64,000 nt of DNA, taken from Mesorhizobium loti. GTDB lineage: Bacteria; Pseudomonadota; Alphaproteobacteria; Rhizobiales; Rhizobiaceae. Positions within the stretch are counted from its first letter, which is position 1. Each line of letters starts with the position of its first letter. Shown in pieces: positions 45,549 to 53,856 of the stretch. The position numbers and the translations under genes were made by a program. The stretch lies in NCBI GenBank assembly GCA_002356515.1, contig AP017607.1, positions 1 through 64,000 of the forward strand, read 5' to 3'. A model generated the notes under the pieces. That model saw nothing but the letters and a program-made list of their open reading frames with translations. It made no database searches and was not told the origin of the DNA.

Positions 45549-45823
45549 CAGAGCGCCTCCGCCGATTGGTCGAGCACCGCGTCGCGGGAGCCCGAGATGT
45601 CGTGCGTCGCCGTATCGCGGCTCACCACCAGCCAGCGTCGGCAGCCGGACGTATGATGCCAATATTCCTTATAGGCTCCGCGCGGATTGTCGCGCAGATA
45701 GACATAGTCGATCCACGCATCCGTGCCGGAATCGGGTGCGGGCCGGGCGAGGGCTGCCCCTTTCACAGTGAATTCTTCTTTCGGTCGAGAGCCGCAATGA
45801 GGGCATGGGATAAGGCTTGCCAT
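45548..45823 (-). CDS. soxD: Sarcosine oxidase delta subunit, operon 2
   Basis: 91-residue SoxD with an intact zinc site: CPHC at residues 7-10 and H-x3-C in HHTSGCRRWL near residue 60. Other family strings are WIDYVYLRDNPRGAYKEYW and VVSRDTATHDI. It starts 18 nt after soxB, with AGGA upstream, and shares one base with the soxA start. It serves as the reference showing which ligands are missing in the operon 1 SoxD. Confidence 0.94.
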   Translation of the reverse strand: MASLIPCPHCGSRPKEEFTVKGAALARPAPDSGTDAWIDYVYLRDNPRGAYKEYWHHTSGCRRWLVVSRDTATHDISGSRDAVLDQSAEAL

Positions 45824-45841
45824 GTTCAGATATCCTGGAAA

Positions 45842-47092
45842 TCAGTGAAGGTTGGGCTGGGCGCCCTGGCCCTTTTCGTCGAGGATATGACCGCGCGCGA
45901 AACGGTCGAGCCGGAAGGCGCGAGCGGTTTCGTGCGGCGTGCCGCGTGCGATGAGATGCGCAAAGCAGAGGCCCGATGCGGGCGTCGCCTTGAAGCCACC
46001 ATAGCACCAGCCGGCGTTGAGGTAGAGATTGTCGATGTGTGTGCGGTCGATGATCGGTGAGCCGTCCATCGACATGTCCATGACGCCGCCCCAGGAACGC
46101 AGCACGCGGACACGGGAGATGCCTGGGATCATCGCCTTGCCCGCCTCGGCGACATGCTCGACGGTGGCGAGATTGCCGCGTTGGGCATAGGAATTGTAGC
46201 CATCGATATCGCCGCCGAAGACGAGCCCGCCCTTGTCGGACTGCGAGACATAGAAATGGCCCGCGCCGAAGGTCACGACGCAATCGATGAAAGGCTTAAG
46301 TCCCTCGGAGACGAAGGCCTGCAGCACATGGCTTTCCAGCGGCAGCTTTATATCCGCCATCTCGGCAACGCGCGAGGAATTGCCGGCGGCCGCAAGCGCC
46401 AACTTGCCACAGCCAATGAAGCCGCGGGTGGTGTCGACGCCGACCACCTTGCCGTTTTCGCGGCGGATGCCGGTCACTTCGCAATGCTGGATGATGTCGA
46501 CGCCGCGCATGTCAGCGCCGCGCGCATAGCCCCAGGCTACTGCGTCATGACGCACCGTGCCACCGCGCCTCTGCAGCAGGCCACCCTGGATCGGGAAGCG
46601 TGCATTGTCGAAATCAAGGAAGGGCAGTTTGGCACGCACCGCCTCGCGGTCGAGCAGTTCCGCGTCGACGCCATGCAGCAGCATCGCATTACCGCGCCGC
46701 GTATAGGCATCGCGCTGCGCGTCGGAATGATAAAGATTGAGCACGCCGCGCTGGGAGACCATGGCGTTGAAATTGAAGTCCTGCTCCAGGCCTTCCCAGA
46801 GCTTCATCGACAATTCGTAGAAGGGGTTGTTGCCCGGCAGCAAATAGTTGGAGCGGATGATCGTTGTGTTTCGGCCGACATTGCCGGAGCCGATATAGCC
46901 CTTCTCGAGGACTGCGACATTGATGATGCCGAATTCCTTGGCGAGATAATATGCCGTCGCTAGGCCATGCCCGCCTCCGCCGACGATGATCACGTCGTAT
47001 TGGGACTTCGGTTCCGGCGCGCGCCAGGCGGGGCCCCAGCCGGTGTTGCCGCGAAGGCCGTTGAGAAAGATCGACAGAGCGGAGTATCGCAT
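45842..47092 (-). CDS. soxB: Sarcosine oxidase beta subunit, operon 2
   Basis: 416-residue FAD subunit, same length as the operon 1 paralogue and collinear with it. Rossmann motif DVIIVGGGGHGLATAYYLA (about 33-51), GSGNVGRNTTIIRSNY near 68, RHDAVAWGYARGADMRG near 181 with the probable FMN-linked His, and MDMSMDGSPIIDRT near 335. First gene of the operon; the divergent GlxA-type regulator starts 95 bp away, so that regulator is the likely activator. Confidence 0.95.
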   Translation of the reverse strand: MRYSALSIFLNGLRGNTGWGPAWRAPEPKSQYDVIIVGGGGHGLATAYYLAKEFGIINVAVLEKGYIGSGNVGRNTTIIRSNYLLPGNNPFYELSMKLWEGLEQDFNFNAMVSQRGVLNLYHSDAQRDAYTRRGNAMLLHGVDAELLDREAVRAKLPFLDFDNARFPIQGGLLQRRGGTVRHDAVAWGYARGADMRGVDIIQHCEVTGIRRENGKVVGVDTTRGFIGCGKLALAAAGNSSRVAEMADIKLPLESHVLQAFVSEGLKPFIDCVVTFGAGHFYVSQSDKGGLVFGGDIDGYNSYAQRGNLATVEHVAEAGKAMIPGISRVRVLRSWGGVMDMSMDGSPIIDRTHIDNLYLNAGWCYGGFKATPASGLCFAHLIARGTPHETARAFRLDRFARGHILDEKGQGAQPNLH

Positions 47093-47187
47093 AGCTGGCC
47101 ATGCCCAAGCTGGAGAGTCAGGTAAGCTTATGCCCGGCCATCACATTTCGGTTCCACGTATGAGACGGTTTATTATATAGATCGGAC
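47093..47187. promoter_or_regulatory. Divergent promoter region soxB2 / GlxA-type regulator
   Basis: 95 bp serve both directions. On the plus side TTTATTATATAG lies only about 12 nt before the regulator ATG, so the regulator may have a very short leader or be leaderless, and no clear ribosome site is present. No AraC half-site can be named by eye. Confidence 0.4.
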
Positions 47188-48174
47188 ATGACGATCGAAT
47201 TGGATAGACAAACTCAGCAGTTCGGTTTTCTGCTGCTGCCGAATTTCGCGCTCATGTCCTACGCATCGGCGACCGAACCCTTACGCGCTGCCAACCTTCT
47301 CGCGGGCCGCAGCCTCTACGTCATCAGGCAGCTTTCACAGGGCGGCCGTCCGGTGCAGAGCTCCGGCGGCATCGACATTGCCTGCGATGATATTTCGTCC
47401 GTTGGAGCGGAATTCCATACAGTGTTCGTCTGCGCGGGCGGCGATCCCGGCAACTGGGCGGAAGCGGACAGGCTGTTCAGCACGTTGCGACGGCTGTCGC
47501 GCCTCGGCGTCCGTCTTGGCGCAATTTCGAGCGGCGCCTATCTTTTGGCTGCCGCCGGCCTGCTCGACAACAGAGACTTCACTATTCATTGGGAGCATGC
47601 CCCGATACTGCGCGAGGCCTATCCGGCTTTAGCGCTCCGGCACGCCCGCTACGTGATCGACGGCGATCGCATCAGCTGCGGCGGAGGCGTGGCTCCGCTC
47701 GACATGATGCATGCGCTGATCGCCGAACGCATGGGCGCGCATTTCGCGAACCGCGTCAGCGACTGGTACCTTCATACCGCGATTGCTGACCCTTCCGACC
47801 CTCAACGCGGTTCTGCGGCCGAGCGATTTGGCACCCACAATCCGATCCTGCTGGCCGCGCTTGAGAAGATGGAAGCGACGATTGAAAATCCGCTCGATCG
47901 CGAAGCAATGGCGCATTTTCTCTCGATCAGCTCCCGTCATTTGGATCGCCTATTTACGCAGCATCTGAACGCCGGCTTCCTGCAAACCTACCGGCGGATC
48001 CGGCTGGATCACGCGCGGCGGCTGATCGAACAGAGCCCGCTTGCGATCGCAGAAATTGCCTTCGCCACCGGGTTCTCCAGCACCGGACACTTTTCCCAGG
48101 CATTCAAGTCCCAATACGGCAGACCCCCTAGCTCGTTGCGATCTACTCATCCCAACGCAACCTTTGCGCTTTAG
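47188..48174 (+). CDS. GlxA-type AraC regulator of the sarcosine oxidase operon
   Basis: 328-residue regulator: DJ-1/PfpI-like domain (about 8-190) with GFLLLPNFALMSYASATEPLRAAN (core LPNFALMSYASATEPLR), then AraC-type double HTH (about 225-320) with LSISSRHLDRLFTQHLNAG and IAFATGFSSTGHFSQAFKSQYG. The architecture is that of GbdR and SouR, activators of glycine-betaine and sarcosine catabolism. Its divergent position to soxBDAG makes sarcosine or a related amine the likely effector. Only distantly similar to the 30715 regulator. Confidence 0.93.
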   Translation: MTIELDRQTQQFGFLLLPNFALMSYASATEPLRAANLLAGRSLYVIRQLSQGGRPVQSSGGIDIACDDISSVGAEFHTVFVCAGGDPGNWAEADRLFSTLRRLSRLGVRLGAISSGAYLLAAAGLLDNRDFTIHWEHAPILREAYPALALRHARYVIDGDRISCGGGVAPLDMMHALIAERMGAHFANRVSDWYLHTAIADPSDPQRGSAAERFGTHNPILLAALEKMEATIENPLDREAMAHFLSISSRHLDRLFTQHLNAGFLQTYRRIRLDHARRLIEQSPLAIAEIAFATGFSSTGHFSQAFKSQYGRPPSSLRSTHPNATFAL

Positions 48175-48280
48175 AACGCTCACGCCATGTCAAGCCATAA
48201 GCCTTCTTCAATCGAGGAATTATTGAGGCCAAGCGCGAGGCGACTCGAGGACCAACAGCGCCCCATCGCCGTGGAGCCGG

Positions 48281-48679
48281 TTGCCGAAACTGGCCTATCG
48301 AACCGATATTCAGACTGTGCGTCAGAAAAATAATGTCACATTGACGACGCTGCAAAGCATGACAAACGGCTTGCACCTGTCTTTCGCAACACTGCTTGCC
48401 GGCGGCAAGAAAGTTCCGGAATGGGCGCATCGGTTGGACGACAATGCGATCCGCAAGCGGCTGGCGCACATTATCGATTTTGAGCGACAACGACGTACTT
48501 TGCACCGCTATGAGATGGCCGAACTCATCGGCGTGGCGGAGGCGACATTCACGAAACTGGAACGCGCGAGCGGCAACATCAGCGTCGACACGATTGCCGC
48601 GATCGCTAAGGCGTTGAAACTTGATCCAGCGACCTTCCTCTTTTCCGAAAAAATCCCGCCTGGCGGAGCCGACACCTAG
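48281..48679 (+). pseudogene. 5'-truncated copy of the XRE regulator
   Basis: 132 codons aligning with the last ~125 residues of the regulator at 6-572, starting at KLAYRT and keeping the complete C-terminal HTH (MAELIGVAEATFTKLER). The N-terminal ~50 residues are absent and a TTG with GGAG nearby would be the only start. The tail also differs (SEKIPPGGADT). It could still make a one-domain DNA-binding protein, but truncation makes pseudogene the safer call. With the first copy it forms a direct repeat across 48 kb. Confidence 0.75.
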
Positions 48680-48825
48680 CTGCCTGACGAGTGTTCCTAA
48701 AGGATAGTACGCCTCAGCCGGCGACCGCTTCCATGCGCCTGCCCGTCAGGCCCGGCGGCCGACTTTAGACTAGCACCTCCGCCGCGGCTGTCGGGCCACT
48801 GCTGTCATCGTCGGCCGCTAGCCTG

Positions 48826-49026
48826 TTACAGCGGCGGGGATGATAAGGGACAAACATGGACGACTGTGCCGGCGTCGGGAATTCTGCTGATGAGGAGCTT
48901 CCTCTTGAGGGTCGAAACCATATGAGAACAAGCCGTCAAACCTAGCCCGATGTGATTGCCGGCGCGTGTAAAGTAGAAGGGTGTCGTGACTTTTGCCGGT
49001 GTCACACCTGCGCCGTTGTCAGCCAA
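48826..49026 (-). pseudogene. Histidine kinase C-terminal fragment
   Basis: About 66 codons of a HATPase_c domain end: ADNGAGVTPAKV (D/F-box region), PFYFTRAGNHIGLGL (G2 box) and DAGTVVHV near the end. A few residues appear lost between KV and TPF. No start, no N-box, no sensor or dimerisation domain remains. It is a remnant with no response regulator nearby. The surrounding 48680-48825 and 49027-49128 hold nothing else recognisable. Confidence 0.7.
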
Positions 49027-49128
49027 TTCCAGGGGTCCGTTCCGGTAGGGGGCGACACAGATTCATCACGTTCGTGTCGTGATGCCCACCAGAGTATTTC
49101 TTGGTAAACTGACCGGCCAACGCCAAAC

Positions 49129-50154
49129 TCATGCTTGCCGGGCAGACTTGTCAACACGCGACAGAAACCGCTTCAAGCTCAACCCGGCCAACAGAATGTA
49201 TGGCGGCATGGCGAGCGAATAATGACCACAGTTTAATTCCAAAATATTTGGCCTAGCTCCGGCGTCCTTCAGCCTCTGCATGAACCTCTCCGATAGCTCT
49301 GGCAACACCACTTTGTCTCTCTTAGCCAACACAACGTGAAGGCCGAGATCAGGTCGTGCCAAACTATGTGCGTAATTCTCCAAGTTAAGTGGACCCCAAG
49401 CCCTTCTGAACTCGGTCAGCTTAATCTCAGGCTCGAGACTAGCACGTATCAATCGTGTCGCGCGACCCGTCCAAACCATATCCGCTAGACCCCCCGCCGT
49501 GAGAAACAACGAGGCTTTTGACACAGCCGAGTCGTGCGCCGCGAGAAGGCCCGCAACCCAGGAGCCTAAGCTCATACCGAGAACTGAAATCTCTCGATAG
49601 CCTTCGCTCTTCAACCAACGTATGAGCTTTCGCCCATCTAACACTGCCTGCCTTACAGATTGAATCGTTCGACCGAGATTAGGGCTAAGCATATAGTCAG
49701 CGTGCGCGGAGCCGGGACGGCTGCGCTCGAAGTGATAAGGCATAGCGATCTCGACAACCGTGATGCCACGTTGCGAGAAAAAGTTGGCGATCTGACGATT
49801 CCGAGAAGTTGCATTCCAATGGTGAAAAATCACCATCGCCTGATCGAACGACCCGCTTTCTGTGATTTTCGCCGAGACGACATTGTTCTGTTCGATATCA
49901 GTAGAAATGTCCGATGGAAATTTGAGCCACCCGTCTAGCCTTTCAAACCCCTGATCACTCACATTCGGGTCATCGAAAAAGGCTGGATCAGCCACGGCTT
50001 GGTCCGCTAGGGAACAGAATTCCTCGATACTTTTTATCTTCTTCGCACCTGGAAAGGCGAGTTCCGCGTCAAGGGCGAAATCCGATGGTTTCTTCCCTTC
50101 CTCACCGCGTCGCGCCCGCCGCTCATCCCAATGATCAAGCCAACTATGATACAC
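49129..50154 (-). CDS. Alpha/beta hydrolase, RcgR-like (putative lactone hydrolase)
   Basis: 341 residues from a GTG at 50154 that has GAGGAAAC upstream and sits 13 nt after the membrane-protein stop; the longer frame from 50235 would overlap that gene by 68 nt. The hydrolase core has the nucleophile elbow GMSLGSW near residue 195, a candidate acid Asp in LAKRDKVV and His in NCGHYS. FHHWNA near 110 forms the oxyanion region. From memory, this gene paired with the upstream membrane protein resembles the RcgR/RcgA pair found near rhizobial conjugation loci; that match needs checking. It sits next to a conjugation locus here. Confidence 0.75.
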   Translation of the reverse strand: MYHSWLDHWDERRARRGEEGKKPSDFALDAELAFPGAKKIKSIEEFCSLADQAVADPAFFDDPNVSDQGFERLDGWLKFPSDISTDIEQNNVVSAKITESGSFDQAMVIFHHWNATSRNRQIANFFSQRGITVVEIAMPYHFERSRPGSAHADYMLSPNLGRTIQSVRQAVLDGRKLIRWLKSEGYREISVLGMSLGSWVAGLLAAHDSAVSKASLFLTAGGLADMVWTGRATRLIRASLEPEIKLTEFRRAWGPLNLENYAHSLARPDLGLHVVLAKRDKVVLPELSERFMQRLKDAGARPNILELNCGHYSLAMPPYILLAGLSLKRFLSRVDKSARQA

Positions 50155-50167
50155 TCTGATTGTTTCC

Positions 50168-51757
50168 TCACTTAATCGCTTGCCGTCGCCCCAACCCTGG
50201 ATCAAACAGGCCATATATTGCGAACAGCACTCCAACGCCCAGAAGGATCGAAAAGCCAGAAAATGCGTCGATCAGCAAGTAACTAGCCACGAGTAACGCT
50301 ACAATCGCTGACATCTTCCACAAAGAGATACGAAACCGAAGTTCGAAACCTAAACGGATGGAGCCGTACAGAAATACAGCACAGGTCGAAATAGCGATAA
50401 GGAGGCTACTATAGTGGGTCGGTCTACGGTAGCTGATCACGGCGCTCACATCATCTCGCCCGTAGAAGGCGGAATACATATCGCCGAGTAGCCACGCCAC
50501 AATATTCTCCCCACGCGATGTCAGGTAAGCACTCTGGAGCTTCATAACTATGGCGATCAGAAGCCCCAAAACAGTACACCGAAAAATCGCACGCATAATC
50601 CTGAGGCTGGCTTGATGGAGCTCGTATTGATAATCCACCTCGGGCGAATTACTCGCTGCTTTTCCAATTCTCCAAAGATCATATACCACTGTATAAAGCA
50701 AAATTAGGCCTACGAAGAACAGATAAAAACATAGGCACATGTATAGGTAAGCGAGCCCGGTGAATACGATCGCTTCGGGCACGGATATGACTTCAGGGCG
50801 CACAATCGCCAACGAGCCCCAGTCCGTCGCATAGCTGCCACCACCTTTCAGCAACGGGATTAAGGACACGCCGATCCACTGAAAAAGACCGGCGAACACC
50901 ACACAAATCAAAAGAACCGCCCAATATGAATACGAAGAAGCTTGTACGGTGCGCGCCCAGCCATCGTCGCTTTTCATCTTGTCGCCCCGCGCCACAAGCT
51001 TAGGGCGGCCTTCATCTTTCCAAAAGGTCACCAGCTCGGTCACGAAGGCAAAAAACAGTGGCAAAAATACCATGAAGACAAATGTCCAATTCGCTGTCCA
51101 AAGGAACCCAACCTGCTTGACGACACCATCCGCTCGGCCATACGTCACGCTGTGAATCCCCGTAAGATACGACAAAAACCCAAGAGCGGTGACACCCGCA
51201 AACACCGACGTCGGTAAATTCAGGGGAGATCCGCGACTAAAAAACGCCTCCGATTTCCTCGCCAAACTAAAGCGCCGGCTCGGCCCCTTGGGATCAGTCT
51301 CCAGTGTCAGCTCTACCGGGGGGTCTGTCTCGTCAATGGTCGCAGTCACTGACGTATCTGGAATCTCCTGTGCAACGCTGCCTCCGGCTCTCTTCCATTC
51401 TCGTCTCTTGGCCGATAACCGCGATTGCGCCTCACTAAGCTCCATCTGCCATTCGCTAGTTGCGACCGGATCATCGCATCCAAAAATCCTCGCCAGCCAA
51501 CGAATGTTGGCAGTGCTAATTCCCTTCTCGTTCTCTTGAAACCAAAGCTGCACCGTTCGCAGATCGACCCCAACCCGGTTGGAATCAATCAGTGAAATCG
51601 CCTCTGCAAGGAGTTCGGGCGTCCATGGGCCAGCAGGAAACCCGTCTTCGTCCAACAGTCGACCCGCGCCCGCCGCTGCCAGTCGCTTGAATAATTCTTT
51701 GAAATCACTGCCGTCTCTCGGCGGAGAAAGAAATAACTTTCCGTTCTTAAGCAACAA
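50168..51757 (-). CDS. Multi-pass membrane protein with N-terminal HTH-like region, RcgA-like
   Basis: 529 residues. Residues about 60-135 look like a DNA-binding or HTH-derived unit (GVDLRTVQLWFQENEKGIS, then IRWLARIFGCDDP and a coiled SEWQMELSEAQSRLSAKRR). From about 180 on there are about eight to nine hydrophobic helices, including VFAGVTALGFLSYLTGI, FVFMVFLPLFFAFVTELV and IVALLVASYLLIDAF. A cytoplasmic HTH joined to a large membrane domain is unusual. It resembles proteins named RcgA, putative transporter, in rhizobia (recollection, unverified). Co-transcribed with the hydrolase downstream. Confidence 0.7.
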   Translation of the reverse strand: MLLKNGKLFLSPPRDGSDFKELFKRLAAAGAGRLLDEDGFPAGPWTPELLAEAISLIDSNRVGVDLRTVQLWFQENEKGISTANIRWLARIFGCDDPVATSEWQMELSEAQSRLSAKRREWKRAGGSVAQEIPDTSVTATIDETDPPVELTLETDPKGPSRRFSLARKSEAFFSRGSPLNLPTSVFAGVTALGFLSYLTGIHSVTYGRADGVVKQVGFLWTANWTFVFMVFLPLFFAFVTELVTFWKDEGRPKLVARGDKMKSDDGWARTVQASSYSYWAVLLICVVFAGLFQWIGVSLIPLLKGGGSYATDWGSLAIVRPEVISVPEAIVFTGLAYLYMCLCFYLFFVGLILLYTVVYDLWRIGKAASNSPEVDYQYELHQASLRIMRAIFRCTVLGLLIAIVMKLQSAYLTSRGENIVAWLLGDMYSAFYGRDDVSAVISYRRPTHYSSLLIAISTCAVFLYGSIRLGFELRFRISLWKMSAIVALLVASYLLIDAFSGFSILLGVGVLFAIYGLFDPGLGRRQAIK

Positions 51758-52118
51758 CTTATGGGCTCTAGTTTCGTTCCGTTTCGCTAGGCTTCGTATC
51801 CTATCGTGACGTCCTCAATCAACGTTTTTATAAACTCGATTTTGGCCGGCACGTTCTGTCAACTCAATGGCCGGCACTGGAGAGATCGAATGACGGGTGA
51901 CCCGCTGGAGAGGCTGAACACGTTTGTTGCGGGGGAGATGTTTCGCAAGCGCCGGCCACTGAAACGTTTGTCTGGTGGCAGGGTAGCGTGACCTCATGAG
52001 CGAACGGTAGGGGAAGTTAGGGCTTCGGGGGCCTGAGAAGCAGAGGGGATGAACCCATTCCTATTTTCTCGCCTCCCCAGGTATCATTTACGAATTGTCA
52101 TGCGCATGGAGCCGGTCG
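51758..52118. other. Divergent intergenic region upstream of the RcgA-like gene
   Basis: 361 bp without a credible gene. GGCCGGCAC occurs twice about 25 bp apart (near 51846 and 51870), and a related GCCGGCCAC occurs near 51952, possible regulator sites. An AT-rich patch near 51825-51845 could be the promoter for the minus-strand pair. Confidence 0.35.
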
Positions 52119-52463
52119 ATGCCCATTCAAGTGGTCTGTAATAACGGAGTGATGGAAGAGGCCGATGGGGTCGCGAATCTGCTCACGGCCCATCGCCATG
52201 CAGTCGCTATGGTTGAACGTCTAGGCAGGCGATGGATGAGGGCCGAGGAGCCAGACGCGACGCTGATCGGCCGGCGATTGGATTCGGTGATGGCGGAAGA
52301 GGCTATCGCGCGTCGGCGCGCGGCCGCTGCGCCTGTGGCCGATGTCGTTGAGATCAAAATGAAGGCAGCTTATTTCCGGCGGTTGTTAGGAAACGAATGG
52401 TGCGAGGTTGATGTCGACGATTGGCGCGCGTTGCTCGGTTCCTTCACGAAGCCGCAGTCCTAA
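52119..52463 (+). CDS. Small hypothetical protein
   Basis: 114 residues from ATG 52119 with GGAG 8 nt upstream. Mostly helical and charged: AVAMVERLGRRWMRAEEPDATLIG, then RRLDSVMAEEAIARRRAA and KAAYFRRLLGNEWCEVDVDDW. No signal or membrane segment. Family not recognised. It is convergent with, and overlaps by 4 nt, the small membrane gene of the conjugation set. Coding character is good but the function is open. Confidence 0.55.
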   Translation: MPIQVVCNNGVMEEADGVANLLTAHRHAVAMVERLGRRWMRAEEPDATLIGRRLDSVMAEEAIARRRAAAAPVADVVEIKMKAAYFRRLLGNEWCEVDVDDWRALLGSFTKPQS

Positions 52464-52624
52464 GAGAATAGCGCCGAAATCCATGAGGCGAAGGTATTCC
52501 AGGCCACGTAGATGCCCGCCGGCACCAAGATGATCGCGATGAATGCGATAGCGTCGCCGATGGCGCCGTCGGTACGTCCTTCCACGGGATAGTAATATTT
52601 GTGCGCCTCATCGTCGTGCTTCAT
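52460..52624 (-). CDS. Small single-pass membrane protein of the conjugation cluster
   Basis: 54 residues: a soluble start MKHDDEAHKYYYPVEG and one long hydrophobic helix (about 22-42, AIAFIAIILVPAGIYVAW). The ATG at 52624 shares a base with the stop of the upstream gene (TAATG), which fixes this start over the longer frame. The third gene of a three-gene minus-strand set divergent from virB1. It may be an accessory envelope part of the transfer apparatus; no family recognised. Confidence 0.6.
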   Translation of the reverse strand: MKHDDEAHKYYYPVEGRTDGAIGDAIAFIAIILVPAGIYVAWNTFASWISALFS

Positions 52625-53169
52625 TATTGTATCTCCGACCGCTTGTTTAGCAGCAGCTGAATAGGGTGCTGAAACGTCGTGCCCCACAGACCTGTGCGTT
52701 TCATCTTAGCGTTGATTTCCGCGACGAGATAGTTCTCATTGACAGCTTTGCCCTTTGCTGTCGTTGCGGCAAACGCGTATCCAGTCGCTATGAGCGCGGT
52801 GCCAAGGTCAATTGTTTCGCCATTCAGCTGCGCACCGCAAACGACAAAAACCGCCTTGTCCAGGGCGTAGCCGATCGGCTGGCATGTCACCGCGGCGCTC
52901 TCGAACAGGGCAGCGAGGTGCGCCAGCGAGGCATTCCCGCAATCGATTTTGTTCCCATTTGGCTCTTCGGCTGATGTGCCTCGAAGACAGGACTGTACGC
53001 CATAGAGGCGGAACAGTTGATTTCCGTCACGCCAGGTATCTCCGGTCAGCAGCTGAGCTGACTTCGATACCACCAAGGGCGTTGGAGCGGCAGAATTGGG
53101 GGCATCCTGCGCCTGTGCCGATGCGCATACCGAGAACGCGGCCAGCGCTGCAAAGCTCGCCTGTTTCAT
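52624..53169 (-). CDS. Exported thermonuclease-fold protein
   Basis: 181 residues with a Sec signal peptide (about 1-20, ending SAQAQ). The body matches the SNase/thermonuclease fold by pattern: LLTGDTWRDGNQLFRLYGVQS, a Cys pair, GNASLAHLAALFE, then ALIATGYAFA and a C-terminal KRTGLWG. The usual SNase catalytic Arg and Glu are not clearly in place, so it may be a structural or DNA-binding derivative. It overlaps the upstream gene by 4 nt. Periplasmic, within a set divergent from virB1, so a role in DNA transfer is likely but unproven. Confidence 0.7.
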   Translation of the reverse strand: MKQASFAALAAFSVCASAQAQDAPNSAAPTPLVVSKSAQLLTGDTWRDGNQLFRLYGVQSCLRGTSAEEPNGNKIDCGNASLAHLAALFESAAVTCQPIGYALDKAVFVVCGAQLNGETIDLGTALIATGYAFAATTAKGKAVNENYLVAEINAKMKRTGLWGTTFQHPIQLLLNKRSEIQ

Positions 53170-53768
53170 TCCTGGAACTGTCCACCGAGGTCGGCGGAGT
53201 GCTCCAGATCGGGGCGCAGCGACTTGCCGTCCTTGTTACGTCCGATTGCCGCCATGTTGAAAAAGACCATTTCGTCATCGTCGTAGGCGACGTTGTACGG
53301 GTCGTTTGTATTGCCCGCACCCACGAGAGAGAAACACGACACGGCGTCGGGGTCACCCTTCCTGCTCTGCAGCACAAGTGTTTTGCAAAGCACGACAGAT
53401 GCACGATCGTTGTAGATTCCTTCCTCATAGTCCTGCGCGGCCTTCGTGCAGTCCCACTCCTGCGTCTTGTAGGTAATCTTTGGTTTTGGGCAGGCCGCAA
53501 GGCCGCGCAGTCGATACGTCACGCCGTTGATGACCCGCTCGGTCGCCGACGGCACCTTGACCGGCGAGATGAGGGTCGCCACATCCCGCTGAAAGAGCGC
53601 GCCTTTGGCATCGTAGCGCTCATAGACGAACACCTTCTCACCCGGCTTGGCAAACTGAAGCAGGTACCGCTCCGACGGCTGCGCGAAGGCATTTGGGGCG
53701 TCGGCGCCGGCGGCATAAGCCACGGCGCCCTGGAGCAGCAAAGCCGTGCAAAGGGCAATCTGTTTCAT
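53166..53768 (-). CDS. Exported hypothetical protein divergent from virB1
   Basis: 200 residues from ATG 53768 (AGGGACGG upstream); the longer frame runs through the operator and is rejected. A signal peptide (about 1-20, ending AYAAG) precedes a periplasmic body with LLQFAKPGEKVFVYERYDAKG and several Cys (AACPKPKI, EWDCTK, VVLCKT, AVSCFS) likely forming disulfides. No family recognised. First gene of the minus-strand set sharing the candidate operator with virB1, so it is probably co-regulated with conjugation. Confidence 0.62.
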   Translation of the reverse strand: MKQIALCTALLLQGAVAYAAGADAPNAFAQPSERYLLQFAKPGEKVFVYERYDAKGALFQRDVATLISPVKVPSATERVINGVTYRLRGLAACPKPKITYKTQEWDCTKAAQDYEEGIYNDRASVVLCKTLVLQSRKGDPDAVSCFSLVGAGNTNDPYNVAYDDDEMVFFNMAAIGRNKDGKSLRPDLEHSADLGGQFQE

Positions 53769-53798
53769 TCGAAATCCGTCCCTGCGATGCATATGGTG

Positions 53799-53842
53799 TT
53801 GACACTTTACTAGGGCTGTGTGTAACCATAGTAAAGTGTTAA
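53799..53842. promoter_or_regulatory. Inverted-repeat operator in the divergent virB1 promoter
   Basis: Arms TTGACACTTTACTA (53799-53812) and TAGTAAAGTGTTAA (53829-53842) pair at 13 of 14 positions with a 16-nt centre. The left arm itself contains a TTGACA -35-like box for the plus strand. A third copy of the arm is at 60707-60720. A regulator bound here could control both directions. Confidence 0.7.
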
Positions 53843-53856
53843 ATTTTGGCAACAGT

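Noticed and set aside
46154..46963. 269-residue plus-strand open frame inside soxB operon 2
   Set aside because: Antisense to an intact, fully motif-supported SoxB; composition typical of a shadow.
53818..53856. Longer virB1 start at the GTG at 53818
   Set aside because: It would translate through the inverted-repeat operator, and the signal peptide begins at the ATG at 53857.
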